Source: Hippophae tibetana (taxonomy: Eukaryota > Streptophyta > Magnoliopsida > Rosales > Elaeagnaceae). From it: a stretch of 64,000 nucleotides of DNA. The notes beneath the pieces are model-generated. The model searched no databases and had not been told where the DNA came from. It worked only from the letters and a program-made list of their open reading frames with translations. A program made the position numbers and the translations under genes. The DNA is taken from assembly GCA_037013495.1 (NCBI GenBank), contig CM072802.1, forward strand, positions 62,051,483 to 62,115,482, written 5' to 3'. Shown here piece after piece: positions 13,034 through 26,661 of this stretch; the first letter of the stretch is position 1, and every line of letters starts with the position of its first letter.

Positions 13034-14530
13034 TTCATCATCTAATATTTATTGATCACAAAATATTAGGTTTGGTACGATAAAAATAAGAAGATAACAA
13101 GAAGTGCTCGTTTTGAGGTGCCACCGTTGCGGGCATTAATTGGCACCTCTAACACCTCGTGGGTAAAACCATGCCAACGATAGAATTTTATTGCAATTTT
13201 TTTCACACATGCTTAGAATAGTATGTCATCTCGTACTAGAAAGTTTCATGATTTTATTGACACGGGAAGTATTTTTAGTCATTTTTTGAAATCTTCGAAA
13301 AATCATGAAAAATAGAAAATTCGGCCAAAACTATTGTTTCTTGTTGGATGCAATTCTTTTCATCATCTAAGATTTATTGGTCACAAAATATTAGGTTTGG
13401 CATGGTATAAATACGAATATGACAAGGAATGCTCGTTTTTAGGTGCCACCGTTGCGGGCATTTATGGGCACCTCTAACACCCCGTGGGCAAACCCATGTC
13501 AAACGATAGAAGTTTAGGGCGATTGTTTTCACACATGTGTGGAATAGTATGTCATCTCGTACTGGAAAGTTTATTGATTTTATGGCGGCTGGAAGTATTT
13601 TTAGTCATTTTTTAAACTATTCGAAAAATCATGAAAAATAGATAATTGGGAAAAAATTCTTATTTCATGTTGCATGATTTTCCATTCATCATCTAAGATT
13701 TATTGATCACAAAATATTAGGTTTGGAACGGTAAAAAAAAGAAGATAACAAGAATTGCTCTTTTTGAGGTTCAACGGTTGCGGGCATTTATGGGCACCTC
13801 TAACACCATGTGGGCAAAACCATGTCAAACGATTGAAGTTTATGGCGATTTTTTTCGCACATGTTTAGAATTGCATGCCATCTCGTACGGGAAAGTTTTA
13901 TGATTTTATGGACGCGGGAATTATTTTTAGATATTTTTTAAACTATTCGAAAATTCATGAAAAATAGATAATTCGGAAAACATTCTTATTTCTTGTTGGA
14001 TGCAATTCCATTCATCATCTAAGATTTATTAACCACAAAATTTTAGGTTTTGCACGGTAAAAATAAGAAGATAACAAGAAATGCTCGTTTTGAGGTGCCA
14101 CCGTTGCGGGCATTAATTGGCACCTCTAACACCTCGTGGGCAAAACCATGCCAACGATAGAATTTTATTGCAATTTTTTTCATACATGTCTAGAATAGTA
14201 TGTCATCTCGTACTAGAAAGTTTCATGATTTTATTGACACAGGAAGTATTTTTAGTCATTTTTTGAAGTCTTCGAAAAATCATGAAAAATAGAAAATTCG
14301 GCCAAAACTATTGTTTCTTGTTGGATGCAATTCTTTTCATCATCTAAGATTTATTGGTCACAAAATATTAGGTTTGGCATGGTATAAATACGAATATGAC
14401 AAGGAATGCTCGTTTTTAGGTGCCACCGTTGCGGGCATTTATGGGCACGTATAACACCCCGTGGGCAAACCAATGTTAAACGATGGAAGTTTAGGGCGAT
14501 TGTTTTCACAAATGTGTAGAATTGTATGTC
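13034..14530. repeat. ~977-bp trimer duplicated in tandem; first part also matches 8,480-8,740
   Basis: GGGCATTAATTGGCACC occurs with GCATTAAT at 13,133 and 14,110 (977 bp apart). In both copies the following monomer has ATTGGTCACAAAATATTAGG and GGGCAAACCAATG or GGGCAAACCCATG. The start also carries the GCTTAGAATAG variant seen at 8.65 kb. A short Q-type stretch at 13.6-14.05 kb lies between the matching parts. Confidence 0.7.
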
Positions 14531-16599
14531 ATCTCGTACTGAAAATATTTATGATTTTATGGCAGCAGGAAGTATTTTTAGTTATTTTTTAAACTATTCG
14601 AAATATCATGAAAAATAGATAATTCGGCCAAAACTATTGTTTCTTGGTGGATGCTATTCTTTTCATCGTCTAACATTTATTTCTCACAAAATATTAGGTT
14701 TGGCATGGTATAAATACGAATATGACAAGGAATGCTCGTTTTTAGGTGCCATCGTTGCGGGCATTTATGGGCACCTCTAACACCCCGTCGGCAAAACCAT
14801 GTTAGACGATGGAATTTTAGGGCGATTTTTTTGACACATATTTAGAATAGTATGTTATCTCGTACTGGAAACTTTTATGATGTTATGGCGGCGGGAAGTA
14901 TTTGTAGTCATTTTTTAAACTATTTGAAAAATTATGAAAAATAGATAATTCGGCAAAAATTCTTATTTCATGTTGGATGCAATTCCATTCATCATCTAAG
15001 ATTTATTCATCACAAAATATTATGTTTGGCATGGTAAAAATAAGAAGATAACAAGAAATGTTCGTTTTGAGGTGCCACCGTGGTGGGCATTTATGGGCAC
15101 CTCCAACACCTCGTCGGCAAAACCATGCCAACGATAGCATTTTAGGGCAATTTTTTTCACACATGTTTAGAATAGTGTGCCATCTCGTACTAGAAAGTTT
15201 CATGATTTTATTGACACGGGAAGTATTTTTAATCATTTTTTGAAGTCTTCGAAAAATCATGAAAAATAGAAAATTCGGCCAAAACTATTTTTTCTTGTTG
15301 GATGCAATTCTTTTCATCATCTAAGATTTATTGCTCATAAAATATTAGGTTTGGCATGGTAAAAATAAGAAGATAACAAGAAGTGCTCGTTTTGAGGTGC
15401 CACCGTTGCGGGCATTGATGGGCACCTCTAACACCTCGTTTGCAAAACCATGCAAACGATTGAATTTTAGGGCAATATTTTTTCACACATGTTTAGAATA
15501 GTATGCCATCTCGTACTGGAAAGTTTCATGATTTTATTTAAACGGGAAGTATTTTTAGTTATATTTTGAAGTCTTTGAAAAATCATGAAAAATAGAAAAT
15601 TCGGCCAAAACTATTGTTTCTTGTTGGACGCAATTATTTTCATCATTTAAGATTTATTTATCACAAAATATTAGGTTTGGCACGGTAAAAATAAGAAGAT
15701 AACAAGAAGTGCTCGTCTTGAGGTGCCATTGTTGCGGGCATTGATGGGTACCTCTAACACCTCGTGTGCAAAATCATTCCAACGATAGAATTTTAGGGCA
15801 ATTTTTTTCACACATGTTTAGAATAGTATGCCATCTCGTACTAGAAGGTTTCATGATTTTATTTATAAGGGAAGTATTTTTAGTCATTCTTTGAAGTCTT
15901 CGAAAAATCATGAAAAATAGAAAATTCGGGCAAAACTATTGTTTATTGTTGGATGCTATTCTTTTCATCATCTAACATTTATTGCTCACAAAATATTAGG
16001 TTTGGCATGGTATAAATTCGAATATGACAAGGAATGCTCGTTTTTTGGTGCCACCGTTTCAGGCATTTATGGGCACCTCTAACACCCCGTGGGAAAAACC
16101 ATGTCAAACGATGGAAGTTTAGGGCGATATTTTTCACACATGTTTAGAATTGTATGTCATGTCGTACTGGAAAGTTTTACGATTTTTTGGAGGTGGATAG
16201 TATTTTTAGTCATTTTTTGAACTATTCGAAAAATCATGAAAATATATAATTCGGAAAAATTCTTATTTCTTGTTGCATGCAATTCCATTCATCATCTAAG
16301 ATTTATTGATCACAAAATATTAGGTTTGGCACGTTAAAAATAAGAAGATAACAAGAAGTGCTCGTTTTGAGGTGCCACCGTTGCGGGCCTTGATGGGCAC
16401 CTCTAACACCTCGTGGGCCAAAACCATGCCAACGATACAATTTTAGGGCAATTTGTTTTACACATGTTTAGAATAGTATGCCATCTCGTACTGGAAAGTT
16501 TCATGATTTTATTGACACGGGAAGTATTTTTATTCATTTTTTGAAGTCTTTGAAAAATCATGAAAAATAGAAAATTCGGCCAAAACTATTGTTTCTTGT

Positions 16600-18830
16600 T
16601 GGATTCAATTATTTTCATCATCTAAGATTTATTGCTCACAAAATATTAGGTTTGGCATGGTATAAATACGAATATGACAAGGAATGCTCGTTTTTAGGTG
16701 CCATCATTACGGGCTTTTATGGGCACCTCTAACACCCCGTGGGCAAAACCATGTCAAATGATAGAATTTTAGGGCGATTTATTTCACACATGTTTAGAAT
16801 AGTATGTCAACTCGTACTGGAAAGTTTTATGATTTTATGGAGGCGGGATTTATTTTTAGTCATTTTTTAAACTATTCAAAAAATCATGAAAAATAGATAG
16901 TTCGGCAAAAATTCTTATTTCTTGTTGGATGCCATTCCATTCATCATCTAAGATTTATTGATCACAAAATATTAGGTTTGGCACGGTAAAAATAAGAAGA
17001 TAACAAGAAGTGCTCGTTTGGAGGTGCCACCGTTGCGGGCCTTGATGGGCACCTCTAACACCTCGTGAGCAAAACCATACCAACGATACAATTTTAGGGC
17101 AATTTTTTTCACACATGTGTAGAATATTATGTCATCTCGTATTGGAAATTTAAATGATTTTATGGCGGCGGGAAGTATTTTTAGTCATTTTTTAAACTAT
17201 TCGGAAAATCATTAAAAATAGATAATTCGGAAAAAATTCTTATTTCTTGGTGCATGCCATTCCATTCATCATCTAAGATTTATTGATCACAAAATATTTG
17301 GTAGGGAACGGTAAAAATAAGAAGATAACAAGAAGTGCTCGTTTTGAGGTGCCACTATTGCAGGCATTGATGGGTACCTCTAACACCTCGTTGGCAAAAC
17401 CATGCCAACGATAGAATTGTATTTCAATTTTTTTCAAACATGTTTAGAATAGTATGCCATCTTCTACTGGAAAGTTTCATGATTTTATTGACACGGGTAG
17501 TATTTTTAGTCATTTTTTGAAGTCTTTGAAAAATCATGAAAAATAGAAATTCGGCCAAAACTATTGTTTCTTGTTGGATGCAATTCTTTTCATCATCTAA
17601 GATTTATTGGTCTCAAAATATTAGGTTTGGCATGGTAAAATACGAATATGACAAGGAATGCTAGTTTTTAGGTGCGATCGTTGCGGGCATTTATGGGCAC
17701 CTCTAACACCCCGTGGGCAAAACCATGTCAAATGATAGAATTTTAGGGCGATTTATTTCACACATGTTTAGAATAGTATGTCAACTCGTACTGGAAAGTT
17801 TTATGATTTTATGGAGGCGGGATTTATTTTTAGTCATTTTTTAAACTATTCAAAAAATCATGAAAAATAGATAGTTCGGCAAAAATTCTTATTTCTTGTT
17901 GGATGCCATTCCATTCATCATCTAAGATTTATTGATCACAAAATATTAGGTTTGGCACGGTAAAAATAAGAAGATAACAAGAAGTGCTCGTTTTGAGGTG
18001 CCACCGTTGCGGGCCTTGATGGCCACCTCTAACACCTCGTGAGCAAAACCATGCCAACGATACAATTTTAGGGCAATTTTTTTCACACATGTGTAGAATA
18101 GTATGTGATCTCGTATTGGAAATTTAAATGATTTTATGGTGGCGGGAAGTATTTTTAGTCTTTTTTTAAACTATTCGAAAAATCATTAAAAATAGATAAT
18201 TCGGAAAAAATTCTTATTTCTTTGGTGCATGCCATTCCATTAATCATCTAAGATTTATTGATCACAAAATATTAGGTAGGGAACGGTAAAAATAAGAAGA
18301 TTACAAGAAGTGCTCGTTTTGAGGTGCCACTATTGCAGGCATTGATGGGTACCTCTAACACCTCGTTGGCAAAACCATGCCAACGATAGAATTGTATTTC
18401 AATTTTTTTCAAACATGTTTAGAATAGTATGCCATCTTCTACTGGAAAGTTTCATGATTTTATTGACACGGGTAGTATTTTTAGTCATTTTTTGAAGTCT
18501 TTGAAAAATCATGAAAAATAGAAATTCAGCCAAAACTATTGTTTCTTGTTGGATGCAATTCTTTTCATCATCTAAGATTTATTGGTCACAAAATATTAGG
18601 TTTGGCATGGTAAAATACGAATATGACAAGGAATGCTAGTTTTTAGGTGCGATCGTTGCGGGCATTTATTGGCACCTCTAACACCCCGTGGGCAAAACCA
18701 TGTCAAATGATAGAATTTTAGGGCGATTTTTTTCACACATGTTTAGAATAGTATGTCAACTCGAACTGGAAAGTTTTATTATTTTATGGATGCGGGATTT
18801 ATTTTTAGTCATTTTTTGAAGTCTTTGAAA
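16600..18830. repeat. 975-bp trimeric HOR, about 2.3 copies
   Basis: GTCAACTCG recurs at 16,805, 17,780 and 18,755, exactly 975 bp apart. GCCACTATTGCAGGC recurs at 17,351 and 18,326, also 975 bp apart. Each unit has one monomer with GGAGGCGGGATTTATTT, one with GGGCCTTGATGG followed by GGAAATTTAAATG, and one with TATTTCAATTTTTTTCAAACATG and CATCTTCTACTGG. The copies differ at only scattered positions. Confidence 0.9.
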
Positions 18831-18929
18831 AATCATGAAAAATAGAAAATTCGGCCAAAACTATTGTTTCTTGTTAAATGCAATTCTTTTCAACATCTAA
18901 GATTTATTGCTCACAAAATATTAGGTTTG

Positions 18930-19540
18930 GCATGGTATAAATAAGAATATGACAAGTAATGCTCGTTTTTAGGTGCCACCGTTGCGGGCATTTATGCGCA
19001 CCTCTAACATCCCGTGGGCAAACCCATGTCAAACGATGGAAGTTTAGGGCGATTGTTTTCACATATGTGTAGAATTGTATGTCATCTCGTACTGGAAAGT
19101 TTTATGATTTTATGGTGGCGGGAAGTATTTTTAGTCTTTTTTTAAACTATTCGAAGAATCATGAAAAATAGATAATTCGGAAAAAATTCTTATTTCTTAT
19201 TGCATGCAATTCCATTCATCATCTAAGATTTATTGACCACAAAATATTATGTTTGGAACGGTAAAAATAAGAAGATAACAAGAAGTGCTCGTTATGAAGT
19301 GCCACGGTTGCGGGCATTGATGGGCTCCTCTAACACCTCGTTGGCAAAACCATGCCAACAATAGAATTTTAGGGCAATTTTTTTCACACATGTTTAGAAT
19401 AGTATGCCATCTCGTACTGGAAAGTTTCATGATTTTATTTACACGGGAAGTATTTTTAGTTATTTTTTGAAGTCTTTGACAAATCATGAAAAATAGAAAA
19501 TTCGGCCAAAACTATTGTTTCTTGTTCGATCAATTCTTTT
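18930..19540. repeat. Long-range duplicate, left copy (partner ~46,296-46,906)
   Basis: TAACATCCCG (19,005), GACCACAAAATATTATG (19,235), GCTCGTTATGA, GGGCTCCTCTAACACC, CCAACAATAG, TTTGACAAATCATG and CTTGTTCGAT all recur in the same order 27,366 bp to the right (46,371, 46,601 and so on). Two full monomers are covered. The combination is not seen elsewhere, so common descent is far more likely than convergence. Confidence 0.85.
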
Positions 19541-21400
19541 CATCATCTAAGATTTATTGATCACAAAATATTAGGTTTGGCATCGTATAAATACGAATAT
19601 GACAAAGAATGCTCGTTTTTAGGTGCCATTGTTGCGGGCATTTATGGGGACCTCTAACACCCCGTAGGCAAAACCATGTCAAACGATAGAATTTTAGGGC
19701 GATTTTTTTCACACATGTTTAGAATAGTATGTCATCTCATACTGGAAAGTTTTATGATTTTATGGTGGCGGGAAGTATTTGTAGTCATTTTTTAAACTAT
19801 TTGAAAAATTATGAAAAATACATAATTCGGCAAAAATTCTTATTTCTTGTTGGATGCAACTCCATTCATCATCTAAGATTTATTCATCACAAAATATTAT
19901 GTTTGGCACGGTAAAAATAAGAAGTTAACAAGAAATGCTCGTTTTGATGTGCCACTGTTACGGGCATTGATGGGCACCTCCAACACCATGTCGGCAAAAC
20001 CATGCCAACGGTAGCATTTTAGGGAAAAAAATTTCACACATGTTTAGAATAGTTTGCCATCTCGTACTAGAAAGTTTCATGATTTTATTGACACGGTAAG
20101 TATTTTTAATCATTTTTTGATGTCTGCGAAAAATCATGAAAAATAGAAAATTCAGCCAAAACTATTGTTTCTTGTTGGATGCAATTATTTTCATCATCTA
20201 AGATTTATTGCTCAGTAAATATTAGGTTTGGCATGGAATAAATACAAATATGACAAGGAATGCTCGTTTTTTGATGCCACCGTTGCGGGCATTGATTGGC
20301 ACCTCTAACACCTCGTGGGCAAAACCATGCCAACGATAGAATTTTATTGCAATTTTTTTCACACATGTTTAGAATTGTATGTCATCTCGTACTAGAAAGT
20401 TTAATGATTTTATTTACACGGGAAGTATTTTTAGTTATTTTTTGAAGTCTTTGACAAATCATGAAAAATAGAAAATTCGGCCAAAACTATTGTTTATTGT
20501 TCGATCAATTCTTTTCATCATCTAAGATTTATTGATCACAAAATATTAGGTTTGGCATCGTATAAATACGAATATGACAAGGAATGCTCGTTTTTAGATG
20601 CCATCGTTGCGGGCATTTATGGGGACCTCTAACACCCCGTAGGCAAAACCATGTCAAACGATAGAATTTTAGGGCGATTTTTTTCACACATGTTTAGAAT
20701 AGTATGTCATCTCATACTGGAAAGTTTTATGATTTTATGGTGGCGGGAAGTATTTGTAGTCATTTTTTAAACTATTTGAAAAATTATGAAAAATACATAA
20801 TTCGGCAAAAATTCTTATTTCTTGTTGGATGCAACTCCATTCATCATCTAAGATTTATTCATCACAAAATATTATGTTTGGCACGGTAAAAATAAGAAGT
20901 TAACAAGAAATGCTCGTTTTGAGGTGCCACTGTTACGGGCATTGATGGGCACCTCCAACACCATGTCGGCAAAACCATGCCAACGATAGCATTTTAGGGA
21001 AAAAAATTTCACACATGTTTAGAATAGTTTGCCATCTCGTACTAGAAAGTTTCATGATTTTATTGACACGGTAAGTATTTTTAATCATTTTTTGATGTCT
21101 TCGAAAAATCATGAAAAATAGAAAATTCAGCCAAAACTATTGTTTCTTGTTGGATGCAATTCTTTTCATCATCTAAGATTTATTGCTCAGTAAATATTAG
21201 GTTTGGCATGGAATAAATACGAATATGACAAGGAATGCTCGTTTTTTGATGCCACCGTTGCGGGCATTGATTGGCACCTCTAACACCTCGTGGGCAAAAC
21301 CATGCCAACGATAGAATTTTATTGCAATTTTTTTCACACATGTTTAGAATTGTATGTCATCTCGTACTAGAAAGTTTCATGATTTTATGGAGGCGAGAAA
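19490..21400. repeat. 975-bp trimeric tandem duplication
   Basis: TTGTTCGATCAATTC occurs at 19,522 and 20,497, 975 bp apart. The private changes GGGGACCTCTAACACCCCG, CACCATGTCGGC, GGGAAAAAAATTTCAC, TTTGATGTCT and GCTCAGTAAATATTAGG follow in both copies. The two copies are nearly identical, so this is one of the younger events in the left domain. The identical 61-residue frames at 19,729 and 20,704 reflect this duplication and are not genes. Confidence 0.9.
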
Positions 21401-22740
21401 TATTTTTAGTCATATTTTGAAGTCTTCGAAAAATAATGAAAAATAGAAAATTCGGCCAAAACCATTGTTTCTTGTTGGATGCAATTCTTTTCATCATCTA
21501 AGATTTATTGATCACAAAATATTAGGTTTGGCATGGTAAAAATAAGAAGATAACAAGAAGTGCTCGTTTTCACGTGCCACCATTGCGGGCATTGATGGGC
21601 AACTCTAACACCTCGTCGGCAAAACCATGCCAAGGATTGCATTTTTGGGCAATTTTTTTCACACATGTTTAGAATAGTGTGCCATCTCGTACTAGAAAGT
21701 TTCATGATTTTATTGACACGGGAAGAATTTTTAGTCATTTTTTGAAGTTTTCGAAAAATCATGAAAATATATAATTCGGAAAAAATTCTTATTTCTTGTT
21801 GCATGCAATTCCATTCATCATCTAAGATTTATTGATCACAAAATATTAGGTTTGGAACGGAAAAAATAAGAAGATAACAAGAAGTGCTCGTTTTGAGGTG
21901 CCACCGTTGCGGGCATTGATGGGCACCTCTAACACCTCGTTGGCAAAACCATTCCAAAGATAGAATTTTAGGGCTATTTTTTTCACACATGTTTAGAATA
22001 GTATGCCATCTTGTACTGGAATGTTTCATGATTTTATTTAAAGGGGAATATTATTAGTTATTTTTTGAAGTCTTTGAAAAATCATGAAAACTAGAAAATT
22101 CGGCCAAAACTATTGTTTCTTGTTGGATGCAATTCTTTTCATCTTCTAAGATTTATTGATCACAAAATATTAGGTTTGGCATGGTAAAAATAAGAAGATA
22201 ACAAGAAGTGCTCGTTTTGATGTGCCACCGTTGCGGGCATTGATGGGCACCTCTAACACCTCGTTGGCAAAACCATTCCAACGATAGAATTTTAGGGCTA
22301 TTTTTTTCACACATGTTTAGAATAGTATGCCATCTTGTACTGGAATGTTTCATGATTTTTTTTAAACGGGAAGTATTTTGAGTTATTTTTTGAAGTCTTT
22401 GAAAAAGCATGAAAAATAGAAAATTCGGCCAAAACTATTATTTCTTGTTGGATGCAATTATTTTCATCATCTAACATTTATTGCTCACAAAATATTAGGT
22501 TTGGCATGGTATAAATACGAATATGACAAGGAATGCTCGTTTTTAGGTGCCACTGTTGCGGACATTTATGGGCACCTCTAACACCCCGTGGCCAAACCCA
22601 TGTCAAACGATGTAAGTTTAGGGCGATTGTTTTCACACATTTGTAGAATTGTATGTCATCTCGTACTGGAAGGTTTTATGATTTTATGGCAACGGGAAGT
22701 ATTTTTAGTCATTTTTTAAACTATTTGAAAAATCATGAAA
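21270..22740. repeat. Large displaced duplicate, left copy (partner ~25,173-26,643)
   Basis: About 4.5 monomers match the segment 3,903 bp (twelve monomers) downstream. Shared features include AAATATTTTTAGTCATATTTTG, GTGCCACCATTGCGGG with GGGCAACTCTAACACC, GGAACGGAAAAAATAAG, TTTAAAGGGGAATATT, CATCTTCTAAGATTTATTG and a TTTTTTTTAAACGGG variant. A P-to-Q switch lies near 21,765, where TTTTCGAAAAATCATG is followed by GGAAAAAATTCTTATT. Confidence 0.9.
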
Positions 22741-24059
22741 AATAGATAATTCGGAAAAAATTCTTATTTCTTGTTGCATGCAATTCCATTCATCATCTAA
22801 GATTTATTGATCACAAAATATTAGGGTTGGAACGGTAAAAATAAGAAGATAACAAGAAGTGCTCGTTTTGAGATGCCACCGTTGCGGGCATTGATGGGCA
22901 CCTCTAACACCTCGTGGGCCAAAACCATGCCAACGATACAATTTTAGGGAAATTTGTTTTACACATGTTTAGAATAGTATGCAATCTCGTATTGGAAAGT
23001 TTCATGATTTTATTGACACGGGAAGTATTTTTAGTCATTTTTTGAAGTTTTCGAAAAATCATGAAAAATAGAAAATTCGTCCAAAACTATTTTTTCTTGT
23101 TGGATGCAATTCCATTCATCATGTAAGATTTCTTGATGACAAAATATTAAGTTTGGCATCGTAAAAATAAGAAGATAACAAGAAGTGCTCGTTTTGAGGT
23201 GCCACCATTGCGGGCATTGATGGCCACCTCTAACACCTCGTTGGCAAAACCATGCCAACGATATTATTTTATGGCAATTTTTTTCACACATGTTTAGAAT
23301 AGTATGCCATCTCGTACTGGAAAGTTTCATGATTTTATTTACACGGGAAGTATTTTTAGTTATTTTTTGAAGTCTTTGACAAATCATGAAAAATAGAAAA
23401 TTCGGCCAAAACTATTGTTTCTTGTTCGATTCAATTCTTTTCATCATCTAAGATTTATTGATCACAAAATATTAGGTTTGGCACGGTAAAAATAAAAAGA
23501 TAACAAGAAGTGCTCGTTTTGAGTTGCGACCGTTGCGGGCATTGATAGGCACCTCTAACACCTCGTCGGCAAAACCATGCCAACGATAGCATTATAGGGC
23601 AATTTTTTTCATACATGTTAAGAATACTGTGCCATCTCGTACTAGAAAGTTTCATGATTTTATTCACACGGGAAGTATTTTTAGTCATTTTTTGAAGTCT
23701 TCGAAAAATAAATAAAAATAGAAAATTCGGGCAAAACTATTGTTTCTTGTTGGATGCTATTCTTTTCATCATCTAACATTTATTGATCACAAAATATTAG
23801 GTTTGGCATGGTATATATTCGAATATGACAAGGAATGCTCGTTTTTTGGTGCCACCGTTGCGGGCATTTATGGGCACCTCTAACACCCCGTGGGCAAAAC
23901 CATGTCAAACGATGGAAGTTTAGGGCGATATTTTTCACACATGTTTAGAATTGTATGTCATCTCGTACTGGAAAGTTTTATAATTTTTTGGAGGTGGATA
24001 GTATTTTTAGACATTTTTTAAACTATTCGAAAAATCATGAAAATATATAATTCGGAAAA

Positions 24060-24640
24060 AATTCTTATTTCTTGTTGCAAGCAATTCCATTCATCATCTA
24101 AGATTTATTGATCACAAAATATTAGGTTTTTCACGGTAAAAATAAGAAGATAACAATAAGTGCTCGTTTTGAGATGCCACCGTTGCGGGCATTGATGGGC
24201 ACCTCTAACACCTCGTGGGCCAAAACCATGCCAACGATACAATTTTAGGGAAATTTGTTTTACACATGTTTAGAATAGTATGCCATCTCGTATTGGAAAG
24301 TTTCATGATTTTATTGACACGGGAAGTATTTTTAGTCATTTTTTGAAGTTTTCGAAAAATCATGAAAAATAGAAAATTCGTCCAAAACTATTTTTTCTTG
24401 TTGGATGCAATTCTTTTCATAATCTAAGATTTATTGCTCACAAAATATTAGGTTTGGCATGGTATAAATACGAATATGACAAGGAATACACGTTTTTAGG
24501 TGACACCATTGCGGGCATTTATGTGCACCTCTAACACCCAGTTGGCAAAACCATGTCAAACGATGGAATTTTAGGGCAAGTTTTTTTAACACATGTTTAG
24601 AATAGTATACCATCTCGTACTATAAAGTTTCATGATTTTA
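24060..24640. repeat. Duplicate block, left copy (partner ~26,662-27,242)
   Basis: GTTGCAAGC at 24,074 and 26,676 (2,602 bp, eight monomers). Both copies continue with GGTTTTTCACGG, AACAATAAGTGC, GGGCCAAAACC, GGAAATTTGTTTTACAC, ATTCGTCCAAAACTA and CACCCAGTTGGC or CATCCAGTTGGC. Confidence 0.85.
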
Positions 24641-24659
24641 TTGACACGGGAAGTATTTT

Positions 24660-25130
24660 TAGTCATTTTTTGAAGTTTTCGAAAAATCATGAAAATATAT
24701 AATTCGGAAAAAATTCTTATTTCTTGTTGCATGCAATTCCATTCATCATCTAAGATTTATTGATCACAAAATATTAGGTTTGGAACGGAAAAAATAAGAA
24801 GATAACAAGAAGTGCTCGTTTTGAGGTGCCACCGTTGCGGGCATTGATGGGCACCTCTAACACCTCGTTGGCAAAACCATTCCAAAGATAGAATTTTAGG
24901 GCTATTTTTTTCACACATGTTTGGAATAGTATGCCATCTTGTACTGGAATGTTTCATGATTTTTTTTTAAACGGGAAGTATTTTGAGTTATTTTTTGAAG
25001 TCTTTGAAAAAGCATGAAAAATAGAAAATTGGGCCAAAACTATTATTTCTTGTTGGATGCAATTATATTCATCATCTAACATTTATTGCTCACAAAATAT
25101 TAGGTTTGGCATGGTAGAAATACGAATATG
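24660..25130. repeat. Recombinant block with an internal change of duplication partner
   Basis: The first part (GGAACGGAAAAAATAAG, CCATTCCAAAGATAG) matches the region 2,928 bp upstream (nine monomers, 21,829 area). From about 24,957 on (long T run, AAACGGGAAGTATTTTGAG, AAAAGCATG) it matches about 2,603 bp upstream (eight monomers, 22,350 area). Relative to the 21.8-22.5 kb ancestor, one monomer has been dropped precisely in phase. Confidence 0.75.
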
Positions 25131-25172
25131 ACAAGGAATGCTCGTTTTTAGGTGCCACTGTTGCGGACATTT

Positions 25173-26643
25173 ATGGGCACCTCTAACACCTCGTGGGCAA
25201 AACCATGCCAACGATAGAATTTTATTGCAATTTTTTTCACACATGTTTAGAATTGTATGTCATCTCGTACTAGAAAGTTTCATGATTTTATGGAGGCGGG
25301 AAATATTTTTAGTCATATTTTGAAGTCTTCGAAAAATAATGAAAAATAGAAAATTCGGCCAAAACTATTGTTTCTTGTTGGATGCAATTCTTTTCATCAT
25401 CTAAGATTTATTGATCACAAAATATTAGGTTTGGCATGGTAAAAATAAGAAGATAACAAGAAGTGCTCGTTTTGACGTGCCACCATTGCGGGCATTGATG
25501 GGCAACTCTAACACCTCGTCGGCAAAACCATGCCAAGGATTGCATTTTTGGGCAATTTTTTTCACACATGTTTAGAATAGTGTGCCATCTCGTACTAGAA
25601 AGTTTCAGGATTTTATTGACACGGGAAGAATTTTTAGTCATTTTTTGAAGTTTTCGAAAAATCATGAAAATATATAATTCGGAAAAAATTCTAATTTCTT
25701 GTTGCATGCAATTCCATTCATCATCTATGATTTATTGATCAAAAAATATTAGGTTTGGAACGGAAAAAATAAGAAGATAACAAGAAGTGCTCGTTTTGAG
25801 GTGCCACCGTTGCGGGCATTGATGGGCACCTCTAACACCTCGTTGGCAAAACCATTCCAAAGATAGAATTTTAGGGCTATTTTTTTCACACATGTTTAGA
25901 ATAGTATGCCATCTTGTACTGGAATGTTTCATGATTTTATTTAAAGGGGAATATTATTAGTTATTTTTTGAAGTCTTTGAAAAATCATGAAAACTAGAAA
26001 ATTCGGCCAAAACTATTGTTTCTTGTTGGATGCAATTCTTTTCATCTTCTAAGATTTATTGATCACAAAATATTAGGTTTGGCATGGTAAAAATAAGAAG
26101 ATAACAAGAAGTGCTCGTTTTGATGTGCCACCGTTGCGGGCATTGATGGGCACCTCTAACACCTCGTTGGCAAAACCATTCCAACGATAGAATTTTAGGG
26201 CTATTTTTTTCACACATGTTTAGAATAGTATGCCATCTTGTACTGGAATGTTTCATGATTTTTTTTAAACGGGAAGTATTTTGAGTTATTTTTTGAAGTC
26301 TTTGAAAAAGCATGAAAAATAGAAAATTCGGCCAAAACTATTATTTCTTGTTGGATGCAATTATTTTCATCATCTAACATTTATTGCTCACAAAATATTA
26401 GGTTTGGCATGGTATAAATACGAATATGACAAGGAATGCTCGTTTTTAGGTGCCACTGTTGCGGACATTTATGGGCACCTCTAACACCCCGTGGCCAAAC
26501 CCATGTCAAACGATGGAAGTTTAGGGCGATTGTTTTCACACATTTGTAGAATTGTATGTCATCTCGTACTGGAAGGTTTTATGATTTTATGGCAACGGGA
26601 AGTATTTTTAGTCATTTTTTAAACTATTTGAAAAATCATGAAA
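25173..26643. repeat. Large displaced duplicate, right copy (partner ~21,270-22,740)
   Basis: Near-identical to the segment 3,903 bp upstream, with only scattered substitutions. Homology to that partner stops near 26,650. There the sequence continues instead with the GTTGCAAGCAATTCC variant that matches 24.07 kb at an offset of 2,602 bp. This is a template switch between two duplication partners at the same phase of the monomer. Confidence 0.88.
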
Positions 26644-26661
26644 AATAGATAATTCGGAAAA

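Larger units (their letters stand above)
1..16560. repeat. Left heterogeneous domain: intermixed P- and Q-class monomers
   Basis: Consecutive monomers here differ at many sites and switch between two classes. Reading the segment after CATCTCGTACT, the first 24 monomers run approximately P P mixed Q P Q P Q P P P P Q P Q Q P Q Q P Q P Q P. This is a broken alternation, as expected from an old P-Q dimer scrambled by unequal exchange. No extended HOR is intact, but several blocks recur at whole-monomer offsets and are listed separately. There are no genes. Short open frames in both directions, such as those near 411-758 and 1342-1599, are ordinary monomer frames. Confidence 0.85.

Noticed and set aside
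23031-23387. 118-residue reverse-strand frame, and the recurring 85-residue reverse frames
   Set aside because: They are the antisense reading of the monomer between two usual stop positions. The repetition comes from the satellite, not from a gene family.
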